Shown: positions 9,463 through 19,300 of the stretch, one piece after another
How the letters are laid out: each line of letters starts with the position of its first letter
Position numbering within the stretch: position 1 is the first letter of the stretch
Source of the DNA: Leptolinea tardivitalis
GTDB lineage: Bacteria; Chloroflexota; Anaerolineae; Anaerolineales; Anaerolineaceae
Length of the DNA stretch: 64,000 nt
Direction: 5' to 3'
Assembly (NCBI RefSeq): GCF_001050275.1
Contig: NZ_BBYA01000003.1
Location: 62,001 to 126,000 of the forward strand
Notes under the pieces: model-generated
The model's input: the letters and a program-made list of their open reading frames with translations, nothing else
Told to the model about the DNA's origin: nothing
The model's database searches: none
Program-made: the position numbers and the translations under genes

Positions 9463-10098
9463 ATGCTGACTGTTGAACAGGCCCGCGCCTTCTATTCCAG
9501 TGAAGACGCTGTCCATGATTTTGACCATGTGCTGCGCGTTTACCGTACGGCGATGAAACTGGGAAAGGAAGAAGGCGCCGACCTGGATATTCTTCAGGCA
9601 GCCGCATTGTTGCATGACTCACGCGGGGCAGAACCCGGAGGAGCCGGTCGGGCGCAACATCATATTGCTTCGGCTGTGTTTGCCGGAGAAGTGTTGGAAA
9701 ATGAGGGTTGGTCGCCTGAAAGGATCAAGGCAGTCCAACATGCCATTCGCGCCCACCGGTATCGTGGAAAAGAGGACTTGCCGGAAACCATCGAGGCGAA
9801 AGTATTATTTGATTCTGACAAACTTGATGTGATCGGTGCTATTGGTACTGCCCGGACAATTGCCTACTCGGTTCTGGCCGGTGAACCGATGTATGAACAT
9901 CCCAGTGAACAATTCCGTACAACCGGATGTGAAGTGGCGGGGGAACATCACTCTTCGTATCATGAGTATCTTTTTAAACTATGTAAGGTTAAAGACCGCC
10001 TGTTCACCGCATCTGCCCGGCGGATGGCGGAACAGCGCCACGCTGCCATGACGTCTTTTTTTGAGCAATTGGCTGCAGAATATGAAGGTTTGCTATAG
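9463..10098 (+). CDS. HD domain phosphohydrolase
   Basis: A 211-residue HD-superfamily protein. Metal ligands are visible: HDFDHVLRV (residues 19-27), the paired LLHDSRG and the later AIRAHRY, plus LFDSDKLD. The pattern matches the YedJ/YpgQ type of stand-alone HD phosphohydrolases, which act on nucleotides or related phosphoesters. The start codon follows GAGGTAAG and lies 8 nt after hutI, suggesting coupling. The exact substrate is unknown. Confidence 0.88.
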   Translation: MLTVEQARAFYSSEDAVHDFDHVLRVYRTAMKLGKEEGADLDILQAAALLHDSRGAEPGGAGRAQHHIASAVFAGEVLENEGWSPERIKAVQHAIRAHRYRGKEDLPETIEAKVLFDSDKLDVIGAIGTARTIAYSVLAGEPMYEHPSEQFRTTGCEVAGEHHSSYHEYLFKLCKVKDRLFTASARRMAEQRHAAMTSFFEQLAAEYEGLL

Positions 10099-10182
10099 GT
10101 AAGAATAGCCAGCTTTTTCATGTATTAATTTATATTTTGTTTGCCATGGATTGACAGGTTGAAGCGAGAAGAAATATTTAAT

Positions 10183-10211
10183 TTGACGACTTCTTTCGTC
10201 TGATTTAGAAT
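10183..10211 (+). promoter_or_regulatory. Sigma-70-like promoter of the TolB-like gene
   Basis: TTGACG (10183-10188), a 17-nt spacer, then TAGAAT (10206-10211), 60 nt upstream of the start codon of the TolB-like lipoprotein. Confidence 0.55.
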
Positions 10212-10270
10212 TTAAGAAATGCGTAGGTTAATTCAACCTGCCTGACTTTTCGATACTGGAAGAGGGACAT

Positions 10271-11344
10271 ATGAAATTTAATCGTCTGGCCTTAGTGTTA
10301 TTTGTCTGTTTTACCTTGAGCGCCTGTGGAGGGAATTCCAGTGACGGAAAGTCAAACGTGAAAGCGCAGAATCCGAAACAGGAGGCTACTGCCAGTCAGG
10401 GGAAGGCTGAAAATGCTCAGGTTGTTAAAACCCAGGCTGGTAAAGAGCAGGAAGATACCAGTTATTTGAAAAAGATGAAGTGTCCGGAAAATGCAAAAAA
10501 AATGCTCTTTGCTTCTGACTGGTCGCCTCTTCAAACAACCAACTTTGATATCTTGAGCGTCAATGACGATGGAACAGAAATCACCCGCCTTACAGACCGA
10601 TCTGTCTGGGAAGGGTCGCCGGTTTGGTCTGCTGATCGCTGCCGGATTGCGTATTCTGCGCTGACAGATTCAAAGAATGAATTTGACAAGGATGCATTGC
10701 TAGACATTTACGTAATGGATCCGGATGGTAGCAACCGAGTCCGGCTGACCAGTACAAAAGAAAATGATGATCAACCGGATTGGTCGCCAGACGGCAAGCG
10801 AATTGTCTTTATGTCTGAACGTGATAAAAACCGGGAAATCTATGTGATGTCATCCAAAGGTACAGATCAGGAGCGGCTTACCAATTCAAAGGCGAATGAT
10901 GAACATCCGCACTGGTCTCCCAATAATGACCGGATAGTTTTTTCCACACATCGCGATGGGAACTGGGAAATCTATTTGATGGACCTGGATGGCAGCAACC
11001 TGGTCAACCTGACGAAAAATAAAGCGGATGATAAAGACAGCGCCTGGTCTCCTGATGGAAATCAGATGGCGTTTATCTCCAACCGTTCAGGAATCAAGGA
11101 AATTTACATCATGGATAAAGACGGCAGCAATGTGCGTCAGGTTACCCGGCAGAATGGTAAAAAACCGACCATTGATCAGGATATTGCCTGGTCTCCCGAC
11201 GGCCAATGGCTTGCTTTTGCCGGAACAGTTACATCAAAAGAAGGAAAAGATATTCAGGCTATTTACAAAATTTCATTGGATGGATCAAAACTTGTAAAAG
11301 CCGTAAACCGCGATCCATCGACATCCAACAGCGTTGAATGGTAA
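10271..11344 (+). CDS. TolB-like beta-propeller lipoprotein
   Basis: A 357-residue protein with a lipoprotein signal peptide (lipobox LSAC, Cys near residue 19) and a low-complexity Gln/Lys-rich linker. Tandem TolB-type WD40-like (PD40) repeats follow. Repeats carry the W-S-P-D-G core (DWSPDGKRIVFMSERD, HWSPNNDRIVFSTHRDG, AWSPDGNQMAFISNRSG) and the alternate I-Y-x-M-D-x-D-G-S-N motif. At least five blades are visible. It is predicted to be anchored on the outside of the cytoplasmic membrane. It is not in a tol-pal context, so the role is unknown, perhaps binding a surface ligand. Its stop abuts the stop of the dodecin gene with no gap. Confidence 0.9.
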   Translation: MKFNRLALVLFVCFTLSACGGNSSDGKSNVKAQNPKQEATASQGKAENAQVVKTQAGKEQEDTSYLKKMKCPENAKKMLFASDWSPLQTTNFDILSVNDDGTEITRLTDRSVWEGSPVWSADRCRIAYSALTDSKNEFDKDALLDIYVMDPDGSNRVRLTSTKENDDQPDWSPDGKRIVFMSERDKNREIYVMSSKGTDQERLTNSKANDEHPHWSPNNDRIVFSTHRDGNWEIYLMDLDGSNLVNLTKNKADDKDSAWSPDGNQMAFISNRSGIKEIYIMDKDGSNVRQVTRQNGKKPTIDQDIAWSPDGQWLAFAGTVTSKEGKDIQAIYKISLDGSKLVKAVNRDPSTSNSVEW

Positions 11345-11551
11345 TCAGTCTTCCAGGACAAACGTTACCTTCATCTGAACACGGTATTCGCTGATCTCGC
11401 CTTTTTCATCCAAAAGAACTTCCTGGTTTTCAATCCAGGCAGATTTGACGTTCTTGAGGGTTTTATGGGCTCGAGCCACACCAATTCGGATGGCATCATC
11501 AAAATTTTTTGTTGAGGAAGATTTAATTTCTGTTACTCTGGCTACAGACAT
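11345..11551 (-). CDS. Dodecin family flavin-binding protein
   Basis: A 68-residue full-length dodecin. The signature covers VARVTEIKSSSTKNFDDAI, VARAHKTLKNVKSAWIENQEV and the C-terminal EYRVQMKVTFVLE. Dodecins assemble as hollow dodecamers that bind and buffer flavins; the conserved Trp (SAW) stacks on the isoalloxazine ring. The gene is convergent with the TolB-like gene, the two stops being directly adjacent. Confidence 0.95.
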   Translation of the reverse strand: MSVARVTEIKSSSTKNFDDAIRIGVARAHKTLKNVKSAWIENQEVLLDEKGEISEYRVQMKVTFVLED

Positions 11552-11580
11552 AATTCCCGCTCCTGTTTTCTAAGTGGATT

Positions 11581-11613
11581 AATGGCTTTACCCCATCGGT
11601 AAAGCCATTTTTA
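11581..11613. terminator. Hairpin with a + strand T-tract
   Basis: A perfect 10-bp stem AATGGCTTTA / TAAAGCCATT with loop CCCCATCGG, followed on the + strand by TTTATAA. It lies between the dodecin start and the aminotransferase stop. No + strand gene ends here, so it may stop read-through from the TolB-like gene or mark the 3' end of the aminotransferase message. Confidence 0.45.
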
Positions 11614-11673
11614 TAATACGGGTAACAGGCTGATGAAACAACTGGTATTGATACAGAACAGAATGTCGAAAGA

Positions 11674-12786
11674 TCATTCCTTTAAATAATCAACAACCGC
11701 ATCCATTCCTTCGTGGAAGTTCTTGCGACCGAGACCCAGACGGAAATGTCCTCCCGGATAATCAAACATGCTGCCAGGAACGATCATCACACTGTAGCGA
11801 TCAAGTACATTCCGGCAAAAATCTTCAACAGAACCTTTTCCTTTCCATCGAGGAAAGGCAATGGATCCTGCCCGAGGAGGAATCCAATCGAACTGATGTA
11901 AGTATTCTGTAAATACATTCTGGGCGATTTTAATATTCTCTCCAATAATCCGGAGGTTTCGGTCAACGATATTTGGGCGGTTTTGCAATGCGATCAATCC
12001 CAGCACTTCAGATGGAGCGCTGTTACAGATGGTCGTGTAATCTTTGAATCCCATCCATTTTTCGAGAAATTTGGTGTTTTGTGAAGCCAGCCAGCCGATT
12101 CGCAGGCCTGGTAAAGCCATTGACTTTGACAGTCCGGAAAGGGAAATCCCATTTTCATAAAGATCGCAAACAGCCGGCAAACGAAAAGACGGTTCACGTT
12201 CAAGCAGGCGGTACATCTCGTCAGAAAATAGAATAATACCTGACTCTCTGGCCAGATTGACAATGGTTTCCAGGTCTTCACGGGAAGGCAGGAAACCGGT
12301 TGGATTATTGGGAATATTCATAACGAGCAAACGTGTTGGAGGGGTGAGAAGTCTTTTTAATTCGTCAATATCCGCTTCCCATCCCTGTGTTGTGGGATGC
12401 AAATTCCAATAAAAGACATGGCAGCCTATTGATGCAGCAACTTCATATAATGATTGGTATGCCGGAGCAAGGACTACAACTCGATCACCTGGCTGTAATA
12501 AAGTCTGCATGGTGATGTAAATTAATTCCTCCGGGGCAGAAATTAAAAGATTATCCGGAGAAATATGCTCGTAGATTCGGGCAGCTTCCGCTCGTAGAAG
12601 CGGATTTCCCTGAGTTTCGGTGTATCCCAATTTAAGGTTGTTCCAGAGATTGAGACTATCGGGCGGTGCCATGGATAAAAGCTCAGTCATTGACAGGCTT
12701 TCGCAGTCAGATGAACTGAGCATGATTCGGGCTTTAAATTCATAGAGGGCATAATACCGTTCCAATTTAAAGGGCGCCAGTGTCAT
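11674..12786 (-). CDS. PLP-dependent class I/II aminotransferase
   Basis: A 370-residue fold-type I aminotransferase. Visible motifs are NIPNNPTGF (substrate/PLP Asn), LFSDEMYRLLE (Asp to PLP pyridine nitrogen), SLSGLSKSMALPGLRIGW (Schiff-base lysine in SGLSK, then the phosphate-binding Arg) and a C-terminal FRLGLGRKNF that should carry the substrate carboxylate Arg. It resembles the group of aspartate/alanine-type transaminases that lack the first 30 residues of classical AspC. Substrate specificity is not determinable. It is transcribed alone. Confidence 0.9.
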   Translation of the reverse strand: MTLAPFKLERYYALYEFKARIMLSSSDCESLSMTELLSMAPPDSLNLWNNLKLGYTETQGNPLLRAEAARIYEHISPDNLLISAPEELIYITMQTLLQPGDRVVVLAPAYQSLYEVAASIGCHVFYWNLHPTTQGWEADIDELKRLLTPPTRLLVMNIPNNPTGFLPSREDLETIVNLARESGIILFSDEMYRLLEREPSFRLPAVCDLYENGISLSGLSKSMALPGLRIGWLASQNTKFLEKWMGFKDYTTICNSAPSEVLGLIALQNRPNIVDRNLRIIGENIKIAQNVFTEYLHQFDWIPPRAGSIAFPRWKGKGSVEDFCRNVLDRYSVMIVPGSMFDYPGGHFRLGLGRKNFHEGMDAVVDYLKE

Positions 12787-12999
12787 TTTTGCTCCAAAAA
12801 AATTGAATCAATTATCAAATATCAAAAAAGCATTGGATAATCTTAACATATTCATGCAATGTACCCATCTTGAGTGATTCATAAAAAGCAGAATAGGCCG
12901 TCTGGTATATCTTTAGACACATTGATCTTGCCGGGGGATATGGTACAGTCTTTTTATCCTGTATGCCGGCAGCGGCATTTTTATTCTATTGGAGGAAAC

Positions 13000-13902
13000 A
13001 TGCAGATCGTTACGGACCAGGGAATGGACCTTTCCCGCATCGATGCAGAAGGATTGAACATCCATACCGTGCCCTTGCGTATCACATTGAATGGAAAAAC
13101 ATATATCGGTGGGGATGATATTGATTATGTTACGTTCTATCAAATCCTGACGGAAACTGGTGCCTTCCCAACAACATCCCAGCCGTCACCGGGAGATTTT
13201 GCCGATGTTTACCGAAATCTGGCGAAAACCGATCCCGATATTCTTTCCATCCACATTTCGTCCGGTCTCAGTGGAACCGTCAACTCCGCCCGCCTGGGAG
13301 CTGAGATGGTTCGGGAAGCCAATGTAACCGTTCTAGATTCAAAAACTCTTTCCGGTCCTTTCGGATGGCAGGTTCAGGCTGCCGCCCATGCCATTCGTGC
13401 TGGCTGGTGTTTGGGAGACATCTTGAAACTGGTTGATCAGGTGCGTGAAGGAACCCATACTCTGTTTACTCTGGGAGACCTTCGGTATCTCATTCACGGT
13501 GGACGGATCAGCCATTTGAAGGGATTGATGGCGTCAATGCTTAACATCAAACCCATTATTGGTGTGGCAAAAGATGACGGAAAATACTATGCGTGGGGAC
13601 GGGCGGCTACGTTGAGGCGGGCTATTCACCGCATGGCTGATATTGTGGCTGAAAAGGTTCCTTTAAATATTCCTGTACGGGTGCAATTTATTCACGGCAA
13701 TAATCTGGAAGGGGTTGCCATGATCAAAGAAAGAATTGCCTCCATGTTCAATAATGTCTTCTTTGATGAAACCCTTCCTGTGGCACCCCTGTTGGGCGCG
13801 CATACCGGACCAAGCGTTGTCGGTATTGGTATAGCACCGCTGCACATTTTCACAAACAGCGGACTTAATATTCTGCGAACCGAAAAAGCTATCGCTGCCT
13901 GA
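13000..13902 (+). CDS. DegV family fatty-acid-binding protein
   Basis: A 300-residue DegV protein, in Firmicutes the FakB subunit that presents fatty acid to the kinase FakA. Motifs include the TDQGMDLS start segment, TTSQPSPGDF, HISSGLSGTVNSARLGA and DSKTLSGPFGW, and IHGGRISHLKG. An in-frame upstream extension (from 12874) has no SD, while GGAGG lies 4 nt before the ATG at 13000, so I use that start. No fakA (dak) gene is beside it. Cytosolic lipid carrier; the precise ligand is unknown. Confidence 0.9.
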   Translation: MQIVTDQGMDLSRIDAEGLNIHTVPLRITLNGKTYIGGDDIDYVTFYQILTETGAFPTTSQPSPGDFADVYRNLAKTDPDILSIHISSGLSGTVNSARLGAEMVREANVTVLDSKTLSGPFGWQVQAAAHAIRAGWCLGDILKLVDQVREGTHTLFTLGDLRYLIHGGRISHLKGLMASMLNIKPIIGVAKDDGKYYAWGRAATLRRAIHRMADIVAEKVPLNIPVRVQFIHGNNLEGVAMIKERIASMFNNVFFDETLPVAPLLGAHTGPSVVGIGIAPLHIFTNSGLNILRTEKAIAA

Positions 13903-13920
13903 TGGATTTGGCAAAATAAA

Positions 13921-13965
13921 ACGGAAGGATACGAAGGACAATTTCCATGTCCTTCCGTTATTTTA
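13921..13965 (+). terminator. Terminator of the DegV gene
   Basis: Stem ACGGAAGGA / TCCTTCCGT followed by TATTTTAT. An alternative inner stem AAGGACA / TGTCCTT can also form. Confidence 0.7.
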
Positions 13966-14042
13966 TAAGTTTCTCAGGATTTTCTAGTTTCAACCTGACC
14001 TGTTTGGATCAAGCTGAACTATGTCAACCTGCCGGGTCAGAT

Positions 14043-14507
14043 TTAAAAGCTTCGTGCCCATTCCGCTGCGCGTTCTATTTCACCTTCTTTTAATGGACCT
14101 TCTGAACCAAGGACAAAAAAACCGGCCGGATTGGCAACCTGTATTCCGCCTTTACGAACAAGCTTCTGGGCAATCGGTTCAGCCGCATAGCCAAAAATAC
14201 CGGCGAAAAAGCGCAGAATACCAGGGGTCTTTTCATTCATTTCTGCACGTGTATCAAATGCAGCTACCTTGATACCTTTTAATGAACCAGAAGCAAGTGT
14301 GCCCAGGAAGGATTTAGTCTCCGGGCCTGGTTGGAACGCCCGGGTGGGGGATCCAACAATGAGCAGATCGAGACCACCCAATTTTTCTGGCGTCATCATG
14401 CTGACTTTGATTACTTCAGCCTCTGTCAAACCAAGTGATGATCCAATTGTTTGGGCGATTTTTTCTGTGTTGCCGAAAAAGGATTCGTATACCACAAGAG
14501 CTTTCAT
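14043..14507 (-). CDS. Flavodoxin family protein
   Basis: A 154-residue flavodoxin-like protein. The FMN phosphate loop is YESFFGNTEKIA (residues 6-17). The segments LLIVGSPTRAFQPGPETKSFL and KVAAFDTRAEMNE fit the second and third loops. Two in-frame ATGs exist, and AGGAGG abuts the first but lies 7 nt before the second (14507), so I use the latter. It is divergently arranged with the flavo-diiron protein gene, which suggests a shared electron-transfer role in oxygen or nitric oxide reduction. Confidence 0.9.
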   Translation of the reverse strand: MKALVVYESFFGNTEKIAQTIGSSLGLTEAEVIKVSMMTPEKLGGLDLLIVGSPTRAFQPGPETKSFLGTLASGSLKGIKVAAFDTRAEMNEKTPGILRFFAGIFGYAAEPIAQKLVRKGGIQVANPAGFFVLGSEGPLKEGEIERAAEWARSF

Positions 14508-14742
14508 TTGCATCCCTCCTGAAGAGAGCAGTGAATTGGATTTTTTTAAAAATTATGAATATATTTATTGTACGAAGAATAGGCGCATTTGTTTCTGTTT
14601 TGTTTCAAATTCTGGTAATCTGACTGGTATTTGCAACTGAGTATTACTTGAACGCCTTTTTATTCGTTCTGAGGGATTTGGAGTAAAATCTCGTTTGTCA
14701 ATAGACTCCCAGAAACAACTATTCATTGAAAGGTTAATCTAA

Positions 14743-15939
14743 ATGCTGCCAATTGAAATAAAACCAGGTATTTTATGGGTGGGTGTTAATGACCGGATCA
14801 CTGAATTGTTCGAGGGACTATGGACCATCAAGGAAGAAGGCGTTTCGTATAACAGCTATCTGATCCAGGATGAGAAAACCGCTGTAATTGACCTTTGCAA
14901 AGCCATGCTTTCTGGCGAATATTTTGACCAGCTTCAATCGCTGGTCCCGTTGGAAAAACTGGATTATGTCATCATCAACCATATGGAGCCCGATCATACC
15001 GGTGCTTTACGGAGATTAATAAAGAATGCCCCCGGAGTAACCCTGTTGGGAACAGCCAAGACTCGCGATATGCTGGCAGAATTCTACGGCATAACAGAAA
15101 ATTTCCGGGTCGTTACCGATGGTGAGACGATTAATCTGGGCAAACACACGCTCCGGTTTGTGATCACACCTTTCCTTCATTGGCCAGAGACGATGATGAC
15201 CTATGAAGAAAGCCAGAAGATTTTATTCTCCTGTGACGCCTTTGGCAGTTATGGTGTTCTTAATGGCAACATCTTTGATGACGCCTTTATGCCAGTAGCC
15301 TGGTATGAAGAACAGGCGCTTCGATATTATTCCAATATCGTTTCCATATTCCCAAAGCCAGTGCGTAATGCGATTGCGAAACTGGCCAATGTGCCGATTG
15401 ACGTAATTGCTCCCTCGCATGGCCTGGTATGGCGAAATCATCCAGAACGAATAGTTGATCTCTATCAGAAATGGTCTGGTTATGCCACAGAACCGGCAGA
15501 TCTGGGAGTGACTCTATTATTTGGTTCGATTTATGGCAACACAGAAGAAGCCATGGAAGCAGTGGCACAGGGTGTTGTAGATGCCGGAGTGCCCCTCAAC
15601 GTGTTCAATGTTACCAAAACGCCGGTCAGTTACATACTTCCCAGCCTGTTGACTCAATGCGGTGTGTTAGTTGGAGCCCCGACGTATGAAGGCGGCCTTT
15701 TCCCCCAGATGGTGCACGTGATGGAAATGGCGGAAGCCAAACATATTTTTGACCGAAAGACGGCGTATTTCGGGAGCCACGGCTGGATTGGCGGTGGTGA
15801 GAGAGAATTCATCCGTCTGGCTGGAGAATTGAAATGGGAAGTTCTGGGTGCTTTCAATTTTACCGGATCACCCAGCCGTGATGAATTGATTCAGGCTCGC
15901 GAATTTGGCAAAGTTTTCGCCCAAAAACTGAAAAGTTAA
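14743..15939 (+). CDS. A-type flavoprotein / flavo-diiron protein
   Basis: A 398-residue FprA/FDP: an N-terminal metallo-beta-lactamase-like diiron domain plus a C-terminal flavodoxin domain. The diiron ligand motif HMEPDHTG (residues ~82-89, H-x-E-x-D-H) is intact, with later ligands in FLHWPET, CDAFGSYG and APSHGLVWR. The flavodoxin domain begins at about 258 (LLFGSIYGNTEEAM). These enzymes reduce O2 to water or NO to N2O using reduced flavodoxin or rubredoxin, a defence of anaerobes. The divergent flavodoxin gene is a plausible donor. Confidence 0.95.
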   Translation: MLPIEIKPGILWVGVNDRITELFEGLWTIKEEGVSYNSYLIQDEKTAVIDLCKAMLSGEYFDQLQSLVPLEKLDYVIINHMEPDHTGALRRLIKNAPGVTLLGTAKTRDMLAEFYGITENFRVVTDGETINLGKHTLRFVITPFLHWPETMMTYEESQKILFSCDAFGSYGVLNGNIFDDAFMPVAWYEEQALRYYSNIVSIFPKPVRNAIAKLANVPIDVIAPSHGLVWRNHPERIVDLYQKWSGYATEPADLGVTLLFGSIYGNTEEAMEAVAQGVVDAGVPLNVFNVTKTPVSYILPSLLTQCGVLVGAPTYEGGLFPQMVHVMEMAEAKHIFDRKTAYFGSHGWIGGGEREFIRLAGELKWEVLGAFNFTGSPSRDELIQAREFGKVFAQKLKS

Positions 15940-15964
15940 TTTAAATGCTTGAAATGTAAGTAAG

Positions 15965-16018
15965 AAAACCGTCCGGTTTGATTACAATCCGGGCGGTTTT
16001 CACGTCTTTTTTAGGTGG
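15965..16018 (+). terminator. Terminator of the flavo-diiron gene
   Basis: Stem AAAACCGTCCGG / CCGGGCGGTTTT with a 12-nt loop, followed after 8 nt by TTTTTTA. Confidence 0.8.
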
Positions 16019-16364
16019 TTTTCTTTTGTTTTAATTGTTCTTTTATAGAATTTCAAGCTGCAACCATATACCATGTGAATAGTGTTAATCTCATTATTGA
16101 ATGGCGGGACAGAAAACAACTTATCGTACCTGTTCTTATTTCAGGTGAGATGGACGATCCGGCAGCATTGAAATTCTCCAGGTTTTTGATCAATAAGGCT
16201 TTACCAAAAAAAGTGTAAGATACATTTCTTGTGCAGGATGAAGGGTCTTGCAGGGAAAAGCAAAAATCATCTCAATTAACATCACAAACAGGTAGAGTAC
16301 TCATAGTTCTCTAATATAAGTGCGGGAAAATAGAACCTACCCTGGCAGGAAAGGATGGTTTGAA
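16019..16364. other. Intergenic region before the hybrid histidine kinase
   Basis: About 345 bp with no convincing gene. A 67-codon open frame (GTG at 16015 to 16218) starts inside the terminator, lacks a ribosome-binding site and matches nothing I recognise, so it is not called. The stretch presumably holds the kinase promoter, which I could not assign firmly. Confidence 0.5.
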
Positions 16365-19300
16365 ATGGACTGCGAATTCCAGGAAATTGTCAGTCAAAAG
16401 AATAATATAGTTGCAGATAATAAAGATAAATACTTTCGTAGATTAATATCTGAAAATGTCCTGGAAGCCATTGTCATTGTGCAAAATGAGAAACTGGTTT
16501 TCTGCAATTCAAAAACCACCGAACTGACCGGCTATTCAGAAGCCGAACTTCTTTCGTCGCAATTTATTGATTTTATTTATGCCGATGATCGGGAAATTCT
16601 ATTCGATCGCTACCAAAGACGATTACGCGGTGAAAATCTGGAGAATAAATTCCAATTCAGAATTAATAAAAAGGATGGAGATATCATCTGGGTGGAAATG
16701 AACTCTGTCAAAATTGAATGGGAGGAAGAATCTGCCACCCTTAACTTCCTCTCGGATATCACAATACAGAAAGTAACAGAAAACTATCTTCGCAGAAGCG
16801 AGGCACTTTACCGATCCATTCTCAAGGCATCTCCCGATGACATCACAATCACCGATCTTGAAGGTAATATCCGCATGGTTTCTCCTTCTGCATACAAACT
16901 ATTTGGATACGCACAGGGAAAAACTCTTTTAGGGCGGACAATCCTGGATTTTCTATCTCCTGAAGATCGATCAAGAGCAAAAGACAATATTTCCTATATC
17001 CTGAATCAAAGTTTTCAGGGACCGGTCAATTACACGGGGATTCGAGCAGATGGATCGAGCTTTGACATTGAAGTCAATGCAGAAGCCATACGGGATGAAG
17101 AAGATCACCCCACTGGAATAGTGTTTATTATCCGTGATATTACAGAGCGACGGAGATCTGAAGATGATCTGAATACCGAACGTATCTTGATGAAGAATTT
17201 GATGGATAACGTTCCCATTCAAATCTATTTTAAAGACCGTGAGAGCCGGTTCATCAGAGTCAATACCCAACAGGCCAGGCTTTTGGGGGTAGACGATCCT
17301 GATGAGGTGATCGGCAAATCTGATTTTGACTTCTTCACAGAGGAACATGCCCGGCAGGCGTATGAAGATGAGCAAACCATCATCCGCACGGGGGAACCTG
17401 TTCACAAGGAAGAAAAGGAAACGTATGAGGGGCAGGCTGACCGCTGGGTTCTGACCAGTAAGCTGCCTCTGCGCGATAAAAATGGTGAAATCATTGGCAC
17501 CTTCGGCACATCTACAGATATTACAGAACGCAAGCGCGCAGTGGAAGAGCTTCAGGAGACTAATCTCGAACTCGAGAAGTCTATTTCGCAGGCGAATACG
17601 CTGGCAGTAGAAGCAGAAATGGCGAATATCGCCAAGAGTGAATTCCTGGCAAATATGAGCCATGAAATTCGCACACCAATGAACGGCGTAATTGGTATGA
17701 CTGGTCTTTTGTTGGATACAAACCTGGATGAAGAACAACAGCGTTATGCTGAAATCATCCGGTCCAGCGGTGAAACGCTGCTCACCCTGATCAATGATAT
17801 TCTCGATTTTTCAAAAATCGAAGCTGGAAAACTTGAACTGGAAATCATGAATTTTGACTTACACAGCCTGCTGGATGATTTTGCCAGTGCGCTCGCCATA
17901 CGAGCCCATGAGAAGGAGTTGGAATTCATCTGTTGTGCCGACCCTGATGTGCCAGCTTTATTGCAGGGTGATCCTGGAAGGCTTCGCCAGATCCTTACTA
18001 ATCTGGTGGGGAATGCGTTGAAATTCACCAGCCAGGGTGAGATAGCCGTCCAGGTACGCTGCCTGGGAAGAACTTGTGATGATGTAGAACTTCTCTTTTC
18101 CATTCGGGATACAGGCATCGGCATTGCTGCCGATAAGCTTGATTTGATCTTTAATAAATTCACGCAGGCAGATGCTTCGACAACCCGTCAGTTTGGCGGA
18201 ACCGGATTGGGATTAGCTATTTCGAAGCAGCTCGCAGAGCTGATGGGCGGCACTATTGGAGTAAAAAGCGAAATTGGTAAAGGTTCTGAGTTCTGGTTCA
18301 CCATCCGGATGAAATTGCAGCCTGAAGGCAGCATGGCCAATATTCCAATTCCGGCCAACCTTCATGGAGTGCGTATTCTCATAGTGGATGACAATGCCAC
18401 CAACCGTGAAATGTTAAACATTCGCATGACATCCTGGGGGATGCGTCCGGTGGAAGCAGCAGATGGTTTCACCGCCCTGGAATTGTTGAAAGCAGCATTT
18501 GAACAAGGCGATCCTTTCCAGATGGCTGTTCTGGATATGCATATGCCGTGTATGGATGGAGCTATGTTGGCCAGAAAGATCAAGGCGGATGCGCGGCTGG
18601 CAGAAATTCCTCTTGTGCTTTTAACGTCACTCGGTGAACGCGGTGACGCCCGTCGTTTTAAAGAGATTGGTTTTGCAGGATATCTGGTAAAACCTCTGCG
18701 GCATTCTGATCTGTTCAACGTATTATCGGTAACCCTGGCAACCAGCAAGGGTGATGGCACAACTGAGGTTATTAACCAGCCGATTGTCACAAGTCATTCA
18801 GCCCGTGAGATTCATCGCATAACAGTGGATGCCAGAAAGCGCATATTACTGGTTGAAGATAACATCATCAACCAGCAGGTGGCATTGGGAATTCTTAAAA
18901 AATATGGAATGAAAGCCGATGCTGCTGCTGATGGAGCCGAAGCATTGAAGGCTTTGGAGACCATTCCATATGATCTGGTGTTAATGGATGTTCAGATGCC
19001 GGTGATGGATGGTTTTGAAGCCACCCGCCGTATTCGGGATCATAAGACCCCGGTTTTGAATCATGATGTTCCCGTTATCGCAATGACGGCGAATGCGCTG
19101 CAGGGAGATCGGGAAATCTGCCTGGCGGCTGGTATGAATGATTACGTATCCAAACCGATCCAACCTGAAAAACTGGCCGAAGTTTTGGAACGCTGGCTTC
19201 CGGATCATGGAAATTCAGAGAAAACTCCAGAAAATGTGATTCCTTCCTGCCTGGATGATGCGACGGTAGATGATGGGAAACCTGTATTTGATAAACCTGC

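Noticed and set aside
16015-16218. 67-codon open frame (+ strand)
   Set aside because: It starts inside the flavo-diiron terminator, has no ribosome-binding site and no recognisable domain.
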